Counted from the first letter of the stretch, positions 26,258 through 34,367 are shown. The stretch is 64,000 nucleotides of DNA from Flavobacterium psychrophilum (GCA_945862065.1 CAMAWT010000007.1:77491-141490); one strand, 5' to 3'. Notes: generated by a model not told the origin, from the sequence alone. A program made the numbers and translations.

Positions 26258-27634
26258 ATGAAAAATATACTAATAAAATCAGCCCTGTTAATCGCCTTGA
26301 CTCTTGGAGTTACAAGCTGTATTAACGACGATACCTATGGTGTGCCAGAAAACACATTAACAACATATGAATTAACAGCAACAAAAACCGTTGCACAAAT
26401 CAACGCTAGTGCCAACTCAACGGCTGTTGCCTATACAGCAGACGATATTATTGAAGCTTATGTAACTTCGAATGATGAAAGCGGTACGTTTTACAAATCC
26501 ATTTCTTTTCAAACCATCCCAACAGACAATACGGCACCAATCGGTTTTAGTGTGCCTGTTAACCAAACATCGCTTTTCGCTAAAGGATTTACACCTGGTA
26601 GAAAAGTGTTTATTAAATTGAAAGGGTTGTATGTTGCAAAAGTGTATGGATCCATGCAAATTGGATCTTTATATCAAGGAGCATTGGGAAGAATTTCTGA
26701 ATTTGAATGGCAAAATCACTTGTTTCCTTCTGCTACGGTTGTGCCAGAAACAGCTATGGTTCGAACACTTACATTAGAGCAAGCATATGCAGATGTAAAT
26801 CAAAACACTTTGGTAGATTTAAGCATTGTTCAGTTTTCTGATGGATCCATCAACAGAACGTATTATGATGTAGATTCAGGAGGTGGCGCAACCAACCACT
26901 TGCTTTCTTCATCTGCTGGTGGTACTGATAGAATCATTCGTTTTAGTAGTTTTGCTGCCTTTACAGGCAATCAAGTGCCAACATTGAGCGGTAAAATTAG
27001 AGGTGTTTTAACAAAATACAATTCTGATTATCAATTTATTGTTCGTTACGAAAGTGATATCGATTTAACCCAACCTCGTTTTGATGTTTTCCCTCCAGTG
27101 GGCGGCACAGCCATTACTTTTGCTCCAACACTTAACGAAAATTTTGAGTCTTACTCAGTAACTTCTTCTGGAGCTACGTTTCCAAAATACGTAAATGATC
27201 CTTTTATCGGTTCAAGACTATGGGATGTTAAGACTTTCAGTAATAATAAATATGCTCAAATGAGTTCTTATAATTCGAATGCTGTAAACAAAGTCTATTT
27301 GGCAATGCCAATTACGTTTACGCCAGGACACAAATTTTCGTTTAAATCAAAAGACGGATTTAATGATGGAAATGTATTAAAAGTGTATTATTCTACCAAT
27401 TATACAGCTGGCGGAAACATGAGTCAAGCAACTTTGGTTGATATTACTTCTTATTTCTCCATTGCTTCAGGAACATCTACCGGATATGCTACTAATTTTA
27501 CAAATAGCGGTGATTACACCATTCCGGCAACCTTAACAGGAAACGGCTATTTTATCTTTGAATACAGCGGAAATGGTGTTGGAAATGTTCTAACAACAAC
27601 GATGCAACTTGATGATATTAAAGTTATTCCATAA
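26258..27634 (+). CDS. DUF5689 lipoprotein with C-terminal choice-of-anchor J domain
   Basis: This 458-residue lipoprotein has its lipobox Cys at about residue 21 (GVTSCIND). Residues ~45-275 form the DUF5689 domain (DDIIEAYVTSNDESGTFYKS, VNQTSLFAKGFTPGRKVFIK, LSGKIRGVLTKYNSDYQFIV), an OB-like fold. Residues ~290-458 are a choice-of-anchor J jellyroll ending LDDIKVIP. DUF5689 proteins are regularly found with secreted EEP nucleases in Bacteroidota, matching the divergent neighbour here. It is the last gene of the TonB operon and is followed by a long perfect palindrome acting as terminator. Confidence 0.88.
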   Translation: MKNILIKSALLIALTLGVTSCINDDTYGVPENTLTTYELTATKTVAQINASANSTAVAYTADDIIEAYVTSNDESGTFYKSISFQTIPTDNTAPIGFSVPVNQTSLFAKGFTPGRKVFIKLKGLYVAKVYGSMQIGSLYQGALGRISEFEWQNHLFPSATVVPETAMVRTLTLEQAYADVNQNTLVDLSIVQFSDGSINRTYYDVDSGGGATNHLLSSSAGGTDRIIRFSSFAAFTGNQVPTLSGKIRGVLTKYNSDYQFIVRYESDIDLTQPRFDVFPPVGGTAITFAPTLNENFESYSVTSSGATFPKYVNDPFIGSRLWDVKTFSNNKYAQMSSYNSNAVNKVYLAMPITFTPGHKFSFKSKDGFNDGNVLKVYYSTNYTAGGNMSQATLVDITSYFSIASGTSTGYATNFTNSGDYTIPATLTGNGYFIFEYSGNGVGNVLTTTMQLDDIKVIP

Positions 27635-27640
27635 TTAGAT

Positions 27641-27698
27641 AAAATTTATTCATAAAAAAATCCCATTCAAGAATGGGATTTTTTTATGAATAAATTTT
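27641..27698. terminator. 58-nt near-perfect palindrome, bidirectional terminator
   Basis: Two 28-bp perfectly complementary arms (27641-27668 and 27671-27698) are separated by two bases. The core is ATCCCATTC / GAATGGGAT followed by a T7 tract on both strands. It separates convergent genes. The last ten codons and stop of the minus-strand gene (27667) lie inside the right arm. Confidence 0.9.
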
Positions 27699-27906
27699 GA
27701 CTTTCTCGTTTTTGTTTGCTTTTCCAACTTACATATCCCAATCCAAAGATTCCAAAAACTAAATAACTAAAGAACTTTATCCAAAACAATTGCGATTGTA
27801 TTTGTTCGTCAAAAGGTTTGTCTTCAACAAAAAAAGTTGAAAAAACAATCATAAATACAGCCCAAAAGCCACCCGTCATTATTTGAAATTTCCATCTTTT
27901 GTTCAT
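27667..27906 (-). CDS. Small two-TM membrane protein
   Basis: This 79-residue protein has two predicted transmembrane helices (about residues 11-24 and 44-60), with charged termini. It lies 2 bp after gpsA on the same strand, so it is probably cotranscribed. Its final residues (LFIKKSHS) are encoded by the terminator palindrome, which constrains the sequence. I recognise no family. The short length and unusual 3' end mean it could be poorly conserved, but start, spacing and hydrophobic pattern look genuine. Confidence 0.65.
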   Translation of the reverse strand: MNKRWKFQIMTGGFWAVFMIVFSTFFVEDKPFDEQIQSQLFWIKFFSYLVFGIFGLGYVSWKSKQKRESQNLFIKKSHS

Positions 27907-27908
27907 TC

Positions 27909-28904
27909 TTAGTCGAGTTTATCGGTTAGTTTTTTAAATACATTTTTTGCGTTTTTACCTTCATACAATATTTCGTAAACCGCATCAATAATTGGCGTTT
28001 TAGCTTTGTAATTTTGATTCAATTCCCAAGCACTTTTCGTGGCATAATACCCTTCGGCAACCATACTCATTTCCATCATGGCACTTTTTACGGTATATCC
28101 TTTGCCAATCATGTTTCCAAACATTCTATTTCTAGAAAATACAGAATATCCTGTAACCAATAAATCGCCCAAATATGCCGAATCATTGATATTCCGTTTC
28201 ATTTTATGAACTTTCCGAATGAACTTTTTCATTTCGCGAATCCCATTACTCATCATCACCGATTGAAAATTATCGCCATACCCTAGTCCGTGGGCAATTC
28301 CCGCAGCAATGGCATAGATATTTTTTAACATCGCCGCATATTCCGTTCCAATAATATCATCAGAAATTTTGGTTTTGATATAATTTCCAGACAAATACTT
28401 AGCCACCACTTTTGCTTTTTTAGCATCACCACAAGCAATAGTCAAATACGACAATCGTTCAAGCGCCACTTCTTCTGCATGACAAGGCCCCGTAATCACA
28501 CCAATATCTTCAAAAGGAATGTTGTAAGTTTGGTTAAAATGTTCTCCCACAATCAAACTCGTTTCAGGAACAATCCCTTTAATGGCAGAGAAGATAATTT
28601 TGTGTTCCAAACTAACGGTCAGTTTTTCCATTTCTGTACTTAAAAAAGCAGACGGAATAGCAAAAATAATATAATCTGCAAAAGCCACCGCTTCATTTAT
28701 ATCATTCGTAAGTCGCAACTTAGAAACATCAAATTCTACCGAGCTTAAATAATTGGGATTATGATGCTCATTTTTAATATGATCAATAGCCGCTTCATTG
28801 CGCATGTACCAAGCAATTTCTGGTACATTTACGGAAAGCATTTTTACAATTGCGGTTGCCCAACTACCGCCCCCAATTACGGCAAATTTTGGAATTTCGA
28901 TCAT
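27909..28904 (-). CDS. gpsA: NAD(P)H-dependent glycerol-3-phosphate dehydrogenase
   Basis: This 331-residue enzyme reduces dihydroxyacetone phosphate to sn-glycerol 3-phosphate for phospholipid synthesis. The Rossmann motif GGGSWATAIVKML is at about residues 10-22. The active-site region with the catalytic Lys is visible as TEYAAMLKNIYAIAAGIAHG, and the C-terminal domain has GNFQSVMMSNGIREM-type residues. The ATG at 28904 is preferred over one six codons upstream because it brings the Rossmann strand close to the N-terminus, as in the family. Confidence 0.93.
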   Translation of the reverse strand: MIEIPKFAVIGGGSWATAIVKMLSVNVPEIAWYMRNEAAIDHIKNEHHNPNYLSSVEFDVSKLRLTNDINEAVAFADYIIFAIPSAFLSTEMEKLTVSLEHKIIFSAIKGIVPETSLIVGEHFNQTYNIPFEDIGVITGPCHAEEVALERLSYLTIACGDAKKAKVVAKYLSGNYIKTKISDDIIGTEYAAMLKNIYAIAAGIAHGLGYGDNFQSVMMSNGIREMKKFIRKVHKMKRNINDSAYLGDLLVTGYSVFSRNRMFGNMIGKGYTVKSAMMEMSMVAEGYYATKSAWELNQNYKAKTPIIDAVYEILYEGKNAKNVFKKLTDKLD

Positions 28905-28959
28905 TTTTTTGCATATTTTCAAAGTCCAAAAATACAGCTATTTATTGGATAGGCAATAT

Positions 28960-29175
28960 TAAATTCCCAAACTGCCTCGATCCAAAGCACCATCAACAAA
29001 CCCCAAGTTATTATTTATTTGGGCATGCCCTTGTTGCACACAACCCCAAACCATACATCAACTATCAAAGCAACAAGGTCGGGCTTTTCGTTACAAGTCC
29101 TCGCAACCCTCCGCTGGCGCTTCGGGCTGCTGTGGGCTTTTCACTGCAATCCCTCATGCGGGTTTACGGAAATAA
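28960..29175. repeat. GC-rich dispersed intergenic element
   Basis: The ~420-bp gap between gpsA and the next gene has no credible ORF. It holds a GC-rich element beginning TTTGGGCATGCCCTTGTTGC, with an ACAAGG partner of the CTTGT part further on. Then come GGTCGGGCTTTTCGTTACAA, GCTGGCGCTTCGGGC and GGGCTTTTCACTGCAATCCC, ending TCATGCGGG. The frame CGTTACAA...CAC(T/G)(A/G)CAATC is shared with the repeat at 49690-49776. The composition differs sharply from the AT-rich surroundings. Confidence 0.6.
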
Positions 29176-29342
29176 GAGTAATTGTTTTTTATAATGTTGG
29201 ATTTCTAATTTTTTTAATATATTTGAAATTCATAACGATCTAAAATTATAAACATGCCAATAAAACTTATCTTGCTTTTGCGATTTAGATATTCGAAGTT
29301 TTTTATTTCATAAAATAGGTTGTTTGTAAATTCCCAAAAATA

Positions 29343-29660
29343 ATGATTAAAACAAGAAAACTAACTTTCTTACGAATCGAACAGATTTTGACTGTCCTAT
29401 TGTTTGCATTTATGATTTATTGCAAGAGAGAATTAATAATTAATTCATTTGAAAGACAAGTTGAGTTAAGTAGTAACAAATTTGAACCACCAAAAAAAGA
29501 TAAACTGAATAAAAATTATAAAGAATTTTTCTTAAACAAAGTGAAAAAAGATTTTTCGACTCAGGTAAACTTACTAATTGTAATAATGATATGGGGAGTA
29601 TTGATGATATTGAATATGCAGAGAAGAATATATAATGAGAAAAATAAAAAATTAGAATAG
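29343..29660 (+). CDS. Small hypothetical membrane protein
   Basis: This 105-residue protein has two predicted transmembrane helices (about residues 11-26 and 79-92) and a charged, lysine-rich linker between them (about 35-75). It lies alone between two repeat-rich spacers, and I recognise no family. Codon use is AT-rich like its neighbours. It could be a real orphan gene or a chance ORF; the two well-spaced hydrophobic segments and ATG start favour a gene. Confidence 0.5.
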   Translation: MIKTRKLTFLRIEQILTVLLFAFMIYCKRELIINSFERQVELSSNKFEPPKKDKLNKNYKEFFLNKVKKDFSTQVNLLIVIMIWGVLMILNMQRRIYNEKNKKLE

Positions 29661-29700
29661 AAAAAAGTGATTATGTGCTGCGCGAAGAAATTTCGACCCC

Positions 29701-29750
29701 GCTCCGCAAAGTCTCCCGACTTTGTGGAATATTTGATTCTTTCTATTTTC
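29701..29750 (+). repeat. REPIN-like element, left half only
   Basis: This 50-bp fragment is identical or nearly identical to the left part of the adjacent 116-bp elements. It begins with the hairpin GCTCCGCAAAGTCTCCCGAC and TTTGTGG and breaks off before the second hairpin. The half-copy is followed at once (CCCC) by a full copy. Confidence 0.75.
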
Positions 29751-29754
29751 CCCC

Positions 29755-29870
29755 GCTCCGCAAAGTCTCCCGACTTTGTGGAATATTTGATGCTTTCTAT
29801 TTTTATTTGTTTTCATTGTAACTCTTTCTCATTTTTTATTTTACCTCAAAGTCAGGAGACTTTGCGGAGC
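29755..29870 (+). repeat. REPIN-like element, full copy 1 (116 bp)
   Basis: The ends are imperfect inverted repeats: left GCTCCGCAAAGTCTCC..., right ...GGAGACTTTGCGGAGC. Each end is itself a small hairpin: CGCAAAGTC-TCCC-GACTTTGTG on the left and CAAAGTC-AGGA-GACTTTG on the right. The ~65-bp centre is AT-rich. Two inverted REP-type hairpins around a spacer are the structure of a REPIN, a non-autonomous element mobilised by RAYT transposases. No RAYT gene is in the window. Confidence 0.8.
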
Positions 29871-29910
29871 AAGGAGTAGAATTTAATGAACTAATTTTAA
29901 CATAGCCCCC

Positions 29911-30026
29911 GCTCCGCAAAGTCTCCCGACTTTGTGGAATATTTGATGCTTTCTATTTTCATTTGTTTTCATTGTAACTCTTTCTCATTTTTTATTTTAC
30001 CTCAAAGTCAGGAGACTTTGCGGAGC
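29911..30026 (+). repeat. REPIN-like element, full copy 2 (116 bp)
   Basis: It has the same length, orientation and ends as copy 1, from which it is separated by 40 bp. The central region differs only by isolated substitutions (for example TTTTCATTTG instead of TTTTTATTTG). It is directly followed by the long inverted repeat beginning near 30034. Confidence 0.8.
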
Positions 30027-30033
30027 AGAGGTA

Positions 30034-30251
30034 AATTCAGGGGTTAAACACAGATTTCACGGATTAACACAACTTCAAAAACTTTGTAACTTTAAATCTT
30101 TGCAACTTTGCAACTCAAAAAAAGTCAACTGAAAAACAAATCGTCAAGTCTAGCCCCGATTGAGCCGATATCCTTGCGAAGTCCCGTAGGGCTAGCAAGA
30201 TAAAGGCGAAAGCGGGACTAGATGTCTGCTGAAATGTGATTGTGTGCTTCT
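30034..30251 (-). repeat. Composite long repeat, copy 1 (inverted partner at 59853-60068)
   Basis: About 217 bp are shared in inverted orientation with 59853-60068. Reading from 30251 downward, the parts are: AGAAGCACACAAT; a block bounded by TCTAGTCCCGC and ATCGGGGCTAGA with a CTTGC...GCAAG hairpin inside; AGTCAACTGAAAAACAAATC reversed; then degenerate TTGCAAAG/AAAGTTACAAAG words; and TTAATCTGTGAAATTTGTG. It begins 5 bp beyond the stop of the cystathionine enzyme gene. There is no coding capacity from 29661 to 30255. Confidence 0.85.
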
Positions 30252-30255
30252 AAAA

Positions 30256-31398
30256 TTAAGAAAGCGCCTGTTCAATATCGGCTAATAAATCGTCTATGTC
30301 TTCTACACCGGTGCTTAGTCGAACCAAATCGTCGGTGATGCCTACTTCCTTGCGTTTGTCTTCGGGTATAGAAGCGTGCGTCATCAATGCAGGGTGGTTT
30401 GCCAATGACTCAACGCCTCCCAATGATTCGGCTAAAGTGAAAACTTTTACTTTCTCAAGAAACGAAATGGCATCGGCTTTGGCACCCGATTTGAAAGTGA
30501 ATGAGACCATTCCGCCAAAATCGCTCATTTGTTTTTTGGCAATTTCATGAAACGGATGGCTTTCTAAACCTGGATAAAAAACGGTTGCAACTTTTGGATG
30601 ATTCACTAAATAACGCGCTACTTTCATTCCGTTTTCGCAATGTCTTTGTACGCGCAAGTGAAGGGTTTTGATGCCTCTTAAAACCAAGTAACTATCCATT
30701 GGGCCAAGTGTGCCTCCGGTTGCAAATTGTTTGAAATGCAATTCATCGCCCAAGGTTTTGTCTTTTATAACTAACGCTCCAGCAATCACATCAGAATGTC
30801 CGCCAAGGTATTTTGTAGCCGAGTGCATGACGATATCGGCACCCAAATCGAGCGGTTTTTGTAAATAGGGCGTGGCAAACGTATTGTCAACTGCAAAAAG
30901 TAAGTTGTGTTTTTTGGTAATAGCTGCAATAGCTTGTATGTCGGCCAGTTTCATCAGCGGGTTGGTAGGTGTTTCTACCCATACCAGCTTGGTGTTATCG
31001 TTAATGAGCGATTCAAATTTATCTAAATCATGCATCTCAATAAAATGAAATTTGATGCCGCTGTCTTTGTACAATCTGGTAAATAAACGGTAGGTACCGC
31101 CATACAAATCGTCCATGGCAATAATTTCGTCACCGGCTTTGAACATTCGTAATACACAATCGGTTGCAGCAAGTCCAGATGAAAACGCCAATCCGCGTGC
31201 CCCGTTTTCAATAGACGCCAAAGCATCTTCTAATGCCTGACGTGTTGGGTTGCCAGCACGACTGTACTCGTAATCGCCCACTGGTTGCCCCGGACTCTTT
31301 TGAGCAAATGTTGAAGTTTGAAAAACAGGAGTCATCACTGCACCCGTTTCTTTGTCAGGGTGTTGACCGCCGTGGATTACTTTAGTATTGAATTTCAT
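30256..31398 (-). CDS. Cystathionine gamma-synthase / gamma-lyase (PLP-dependent)
   Basis: This 380-residue enzyme of the Cys/Met-metabolism PLP family has the PLP lysine in HSATKYLGGHSDVIAG (about residue 193) and the phosphate-binding GLAFSSGLAA. YEYSRAGNPTRQALE lies near residue 45 and GGTLGPMDSYLVLRGIKTL near residue 225. Synthases (metB) and lyases share these motifs, so direction cannot be decided from sequence. It is monocistronic, and its 3' end abuts the long repeat. Confidence 0.9.
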   Translation of the reverse strand: MKFNTKVIHGGQHPDKETGAVMTPVFQTSTFAQKSPGQPVGDYEYSRAGNPTRQALEDALASIENGARGLAFSSGLAATDCVLRMFKAGDEIIAMDDLYGGTYRLFTRLYKDSGIKFHFIEMHDLDKFESLINDNTKLVWVETPTNPLMKLADIQAIAAITKKHNLLFAVDNTFATPYLQKPLDLGADIVMHSATKYLGGHSDVIAGALVIKDKTLGDELHFKQFATGGTLGPMDSYLVLRGIKTLHLRVQRHCENGMKVARYLVNHPKVATVFYPGLESHPFHEIAKKQMSDFGGMVSFTFKSGAKADAISFLEKVKVFTLAESLGGVESLANHPALMTHASIPEDKRKEVGITDDLVRLSTGVEDIDDLLADIEQALS

Positions 31399-31479
31399 AA
31401 TATCTAGTCTTAATTGTATTGCAAATATAGTAAGATTTTTTTATGGATTTTAAAAACATGTAAGTCATGTAAGTATTAT

Positions 31480-31516
31480 ATGAAGTAAAATTACTAATCA
31501 CTTGTTACTTTTATCT
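31480..31516. repeat. GTGATTAGT-type word repeat
   Basis: The spacer contains ATTACTAATCACTTGTTACT followed by TTTATCTAATGCCTACTACC. It is built from the same words as the other GTGATTAGT-type spacers, and directly precedes the promoter of the ArsC-like gene. Confidence 0.45.
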
Positions 31517-31551
31517 AATGCCTACTACCTTTTTCACTAAGAAAAAAAACC

Positions 31552-31559
31552 TATTTTTG
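31552..31559 (+). promoter_or_regulatory. Probable -7 element (TATTTTTG)
   Basis: An exact TAnnTTTG match lies 25 bp before the ATG at 31584. A TTTTTC tract about 16 bp upstream could serve as a weak -33. It supports the start at 31584 rather than the longer frame, because the longer start (31518) would lie upstream of the promoter. Confidence 0.5.
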
Positions 31560-31583
31560 CATTTCAAATTAAGATTGAAAAAA

Positions 31584-31934
31584 ATGAACAAAATATATTA
31601 TTTAGCTTCGTGCGATACGTGTCGAAAAATAATCAAATCGTTACCAAATTCGGATACTTTGACTTTTCACGATATTCGTCAAAACCCCATTTCTGAAGAA
31701 GAGTTGGAGCAAATGCATCAATTGGCAGGAAGTTATGAAGCTTTGTTTAGTAAAAAAGCACAACTGTATAAATCGTTGGGACTGAAAGATAAAAACCTAA
31801 CCGAACCCGATTTTAAAAAATACCTATTGGAACATTACACTTTTTTAAGCCGACCAGTTTTTATCATAAACAATCAGATTTACATCGGCAACAGCCAAAA
31901 AAATATTTTGGAAGTAATTAAAGTGTTGAGTTAA
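31584..31934 (+). CDS. ArsC/Spx-family thioredoxin-fold protein
   Basis: This 116-residue protein has the ArsC/Spx fold and a CDTC redox pair at residues 10-13 (YLASCDTCRKIIKSL), then HDIRQNPISEEELEQM and RPVFIINNQIYIG. It resembles the YffB/ArsC group more than arsenate-reducing ArsC, so arsenate reduction is not certain. The ATG at 31584 follows a -7 box; the longer frame is rejected. Its stop overlaps the start of the EamA transporter gene by one base. Confidence 0.85.
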   Translation: MNKIYYLASCDTCRKIIKSLPNSDTLTFHDIRQNPISEEELEQMHQLAGSYEALFSKKAQLYKSLGLKDKNLTEPDFKKYLLEHYTFLSRPVFIINNQIYIGNSQKNILEVIKVLS

Positions 31935-32818
31935 TGTCTAAAAGAAATCTTGCAATAATTGGAGCAACCATGGTTTCGCTCATTTATGGTATTACGTTTA
32001 CAGTTGCAAAAGATGTGATGCCTCAATATATTCAGCCATTTGGTTTTATTCTACTACGGGTTTTAGGGGCAACTTTGCTGTTTTGGATGGTGTCGTTTTT
32101 TTCGCCAAAAGAAAAAATCGCCACTTCTGATTTTTTAAGAATTACAGCCGCTGCTTTTTTTGGAGTTGCCTTTAATATGCTTACTTTTTTTAAAGGTTTA
32201 AGTTATACTTCGCCAATAATGAGTTCTGTATTAATGGTAACATCTCCCATTTTAGTACTTATTTTTTCGGCTATAATTGTAAAAGAAAAACTCCAATCAA
32301 AAAAAGTAATTGGGATTGTTCTTGGTCTTTCTGGGGCAGCGATTTTAATTTTGTATGGAAAACAGTTGGCGAGTATGCCACACGCCATGTTGGGCAATTT
32401 TTTGGTGTTTATCAATGCGGTATCCTATGCGTTTTATCTCATTATTGTAAAAAAATTAATGGATAAATACAATGCTTTTACCTTTGTAAAATGGATTTAT
32501 ACTATTGGATTCCTTATTGTTTTACCTTTTGGATGGAACGAAATACAGCAAGTTGATTGGCACACCATTCCAAATGATATTTATTTTAAAATTGGTTTTG
32601 TAGTTCTTTTTTCAACCTTTTTTACATACTTACTCAATTTGTTGTCTATGAGGCAATTATCTCCAACTACCGTAGCTGTTTTTATATATCTTCAACCTTT
32701 GTTTGCGACCATTTTTGCTATTGGTTTGGGCAAAGACAATTTAGACAAGGTAAAAATTGGGTCTGCTTTTTTAGTGTTTTTAGGCGTTTATCTGGTTGTG
32801 GTTAAGAAAACCAAATAA
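31934..32818 (+). CDS. EamA/DMT-superfamily transporter
   Basis: This 294-residue inner-membrane protein has ten predicted transmembrane helices arranged as two EamA repeats. The conserved ends are FILLRVLGATLLFW in the first half and SPTTVAVFIYLQPLFATIFA in the second. The substrate is unknown; family members export amino acids, sugars or metabolites. It is translationally coupled to the ArsC-like gene (TAATG overlap). Confidence 0.9.
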   Translation: MSKRNLAIIGATMVSLIYGITFTVAKDVMPQYIQPFGFILLRVLGATLLFWMVSFFSPKEKIATSDFLRITAAAFFGVAFNMLTFFKGLSYTSPIMSSVLMVTSPILVLIFSAIIVKEKLQSKKVIGIVLGLSGAAILILYGKQLASMPHAMLGNFLVFINAVSYAFYLIIVKKLMDKYNAFTFVKWIYTIGFLIVLPFGWNEIQQVDWHTIPNDIYFKIGFVVLFSTFFTYLLNLLSMRQLSPTTVAVFIYLQPLFATIFAIGLGKDNLDKVKIGSAFLVFLGVYLVVVKKTK

Positions 32819-32823
32819 TGAAC

Positions 32824-32851
32824 TTGAAATCCTAAATTTTCAATACATTTG
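32824..32851 (+). promoter_or_regulatory. Promoter for yicC (TTG-N17-TACATTTG)
   Basis: There is a -33 TTG at 32824-32826 and a -7 TACATTTG at 32844-32851 with a 17-bp spacer, matching the Bacteroidota consensus. The predicted start is near 32857, giving a short leader to the ATG at 32871. Confidence 0.65.
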
Positions 32852-32870
32852 CATACCATAAAACAACAGT

Positions 32871-33731
32871 ATGATACAATCAATGACGGGTTTTGGAAAA
32901 GCTACTTTGCAATTACCCAACAAAAAAATAACAGTCGAAATAAAATCTTTGAACAGTAAAGGACTGGATTTAAATGTTCGAATGCCATCTGTTTTTAGAG
33001 AGATGGAATTGGGGCTTCGAAATCAAATTGCGCAACGACTGGAAAGAGGGAAAATAGATTTTTCATTATATGTTGAAGTGACTGGAGAAGATACCTCATC
33101 TAAGATAAATCCTACGATTGTCAAAGCGTATATGGAGCAACTAAAAAATGTGGTTCCAGATGCAAACAACACAGAATTAATGAAAATGGCCATCAAAATG
33201 CCCGATGTTTTGAAAACGGAGCGTGAAGAAATTGATGAAAACGAATGGAAACAAATTCTGACCGTTATTGAAGAAGCACTTCAAAATATTCTAAGTTTTA
33301 GAGCTTCTGAAGGGAATTCTTTAGAAAAAGAGTTTCAACTTCGTATTGCCAATATACATCAGTTGATGAAGGATGCGGTTGCGCATGATGGCGAACGTAT
33401 TGAAACGATTAAAACGAGATTGCGTGCTGCCATTGACGAATTGAAATTGAATGTTGACGAAAACCGATTCGAACAAGAATTGATTTTTTATCTAGAAAAA
33501 TATGATATTACCGAAGAAAAAGTACGTTTGGGAAACCATTTGAATTATTTTATCGAAACTTTGAATGGAAATGAGGCTAATGGTCGAAAACTAGGTTTTA
33601 TCACTCAAGAAATGGGAAGAGAAATAAACACTATGGGATCAAAATCGAATCACACCGAAATGCAAAAATTGGTGGTCATGATGAAAGATGAGTTGGAAAA
33701 GATTAAAGAACAAGTATTGAATGTTTTGTAA
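32871..33731 (+). CDS. yicC: YicC/YloC-family endoribonuclease
   Basis: The 286-residue protein has the YicC_N domain (MIQSMTGFGKATLQLPNKKI near the start; EIKSLNSKGLDLNVRMPS) and the DUF1732 C-terminus (RVEQELIFYLEKYDITEEKV-like and LGFITQEMGREINTMGSKSN). E. coli YicC is an endoribonuclease that degrades the small RNA RyhB and hydrolyses RNA as a hexamer. It sits directly upstream of gmk, the conserved order in many bacteria. Confidence 0.93.
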   Translation: MIQSMTGFGKATLQLPNKKITVEIKSLNSKGLDLNVRMPSVFREMELGLRNQIAQRLERGKIDFSLYVEVTGEDTSSKINPTIVKAYMEQLKNVVPDANNTELMKMAIKMPDVLKTEREEIDENEWKQILTVIEEALQNILSFRASEGNSLEKEFQLRIANIHQLMKDAVAHDGERIETIKTRLRAAIDELKLNVDENRFEQELIFYLEKYDITEEKVRLGNHLNYFIETLNGNEANGRKLGFITQEMGREINTMGSKSNHTEMQKLVVMMKDELEKIKEQVLNVL

Positions 33732-33790
33732 TTTTAGTAAAAAGTGATTAGTAACGGACATTTCACTTTTCACCAGAAAATAAAAAAATA

Positions 33791-34363
33791 ATGAATCAAG
33801 GAAAATTATTAGTTTTTTCAGCTCCTTCTGGGTCAGGTAAAACAACTATTGTAAAACACTTATTATCTCAACCCGATTTGAATTTGGAATTCTCCATTTC
33901 GTGTACCACTCGAGCGTCAAGAGGTGAAGAAATAAATGGAAAAGATTATTATTTTATCTCACTTCAGGATTTTAAAAATCATATAAAAGCTGAAGATTTT
34001 ATTGAATGGGAAGAAGTATATCGAGATAATTTTTATGGGACATTAAAATCGGAAGTAGAGCGCATTTGGGCAAAAGGTAAAAACGTTATTTTTGATATTG
34101 ATGTTTCGGGAGGATTGCGAATAAAATCAAAATTTAAACAAGAAACGTTGGCTGTTTTTGTAAAACCACCAAGTGTTGACGAACTGAAAAGACGATTGAA
34201 AGAACGATCTACAGAAAGTGAAGAAAAAATCAATATGCGGATTGCAAAAGCCCATGTTGAATTGGCAACAGCACCTCAATTTGACGTGATTATAAAAAAT
34301 TATGAATTGGGAATTGCTTTGAAAGAAGCTTATGAGTTGGTGAAGGATTTTGTGGGGGAATAG
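33791..34363 (+). CDS. gmk: Guanylate kinase
   Basis: This 190-residue enzyme phosphorylates GMP to GDP. The P-loop APSGSGKTT is at about residues 11-19, and the GMP-binding region includes SCTTRASRGEEINGKDYYFI and the EWEEVYRDNFYGT segment. It follows yicC after 59 bp and precedes nadD, a common flavobacterial order. Confidence 0.97.
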   Translation: MNQGKLLVFSAPSGSGKTTIVKHLLSQPDLNLEFSISCTTRASRGEEINGKDYYFISLQDFKNHIKAEDFIEWEEVYRDNFYGTLKSEVERIWAKGKNVIFDIDVSGGLRIKSKFKQETLAVFVKPPSVDELKRRLKERSTESEEKINMRIAKAHVELATAPQFDVIIKNYELGIALKEAYELVKDFVGE

Positions 34364-34367
34364 TATT

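Noticed and set aside
28850..29243. Two overlapping plus-strand frames of 114 and 74 residues
   Set aside because: They run through the GC-rich repeat and the gpsA 5' end; the products have no hydrophobic, domain or start-site support.
29667..29879. 70-residue frame over the REPIN-like array
   Set aside because: The product repeats RPRSAKSPDFVEYL because it translates the repeated hairpins; this is not a gene.
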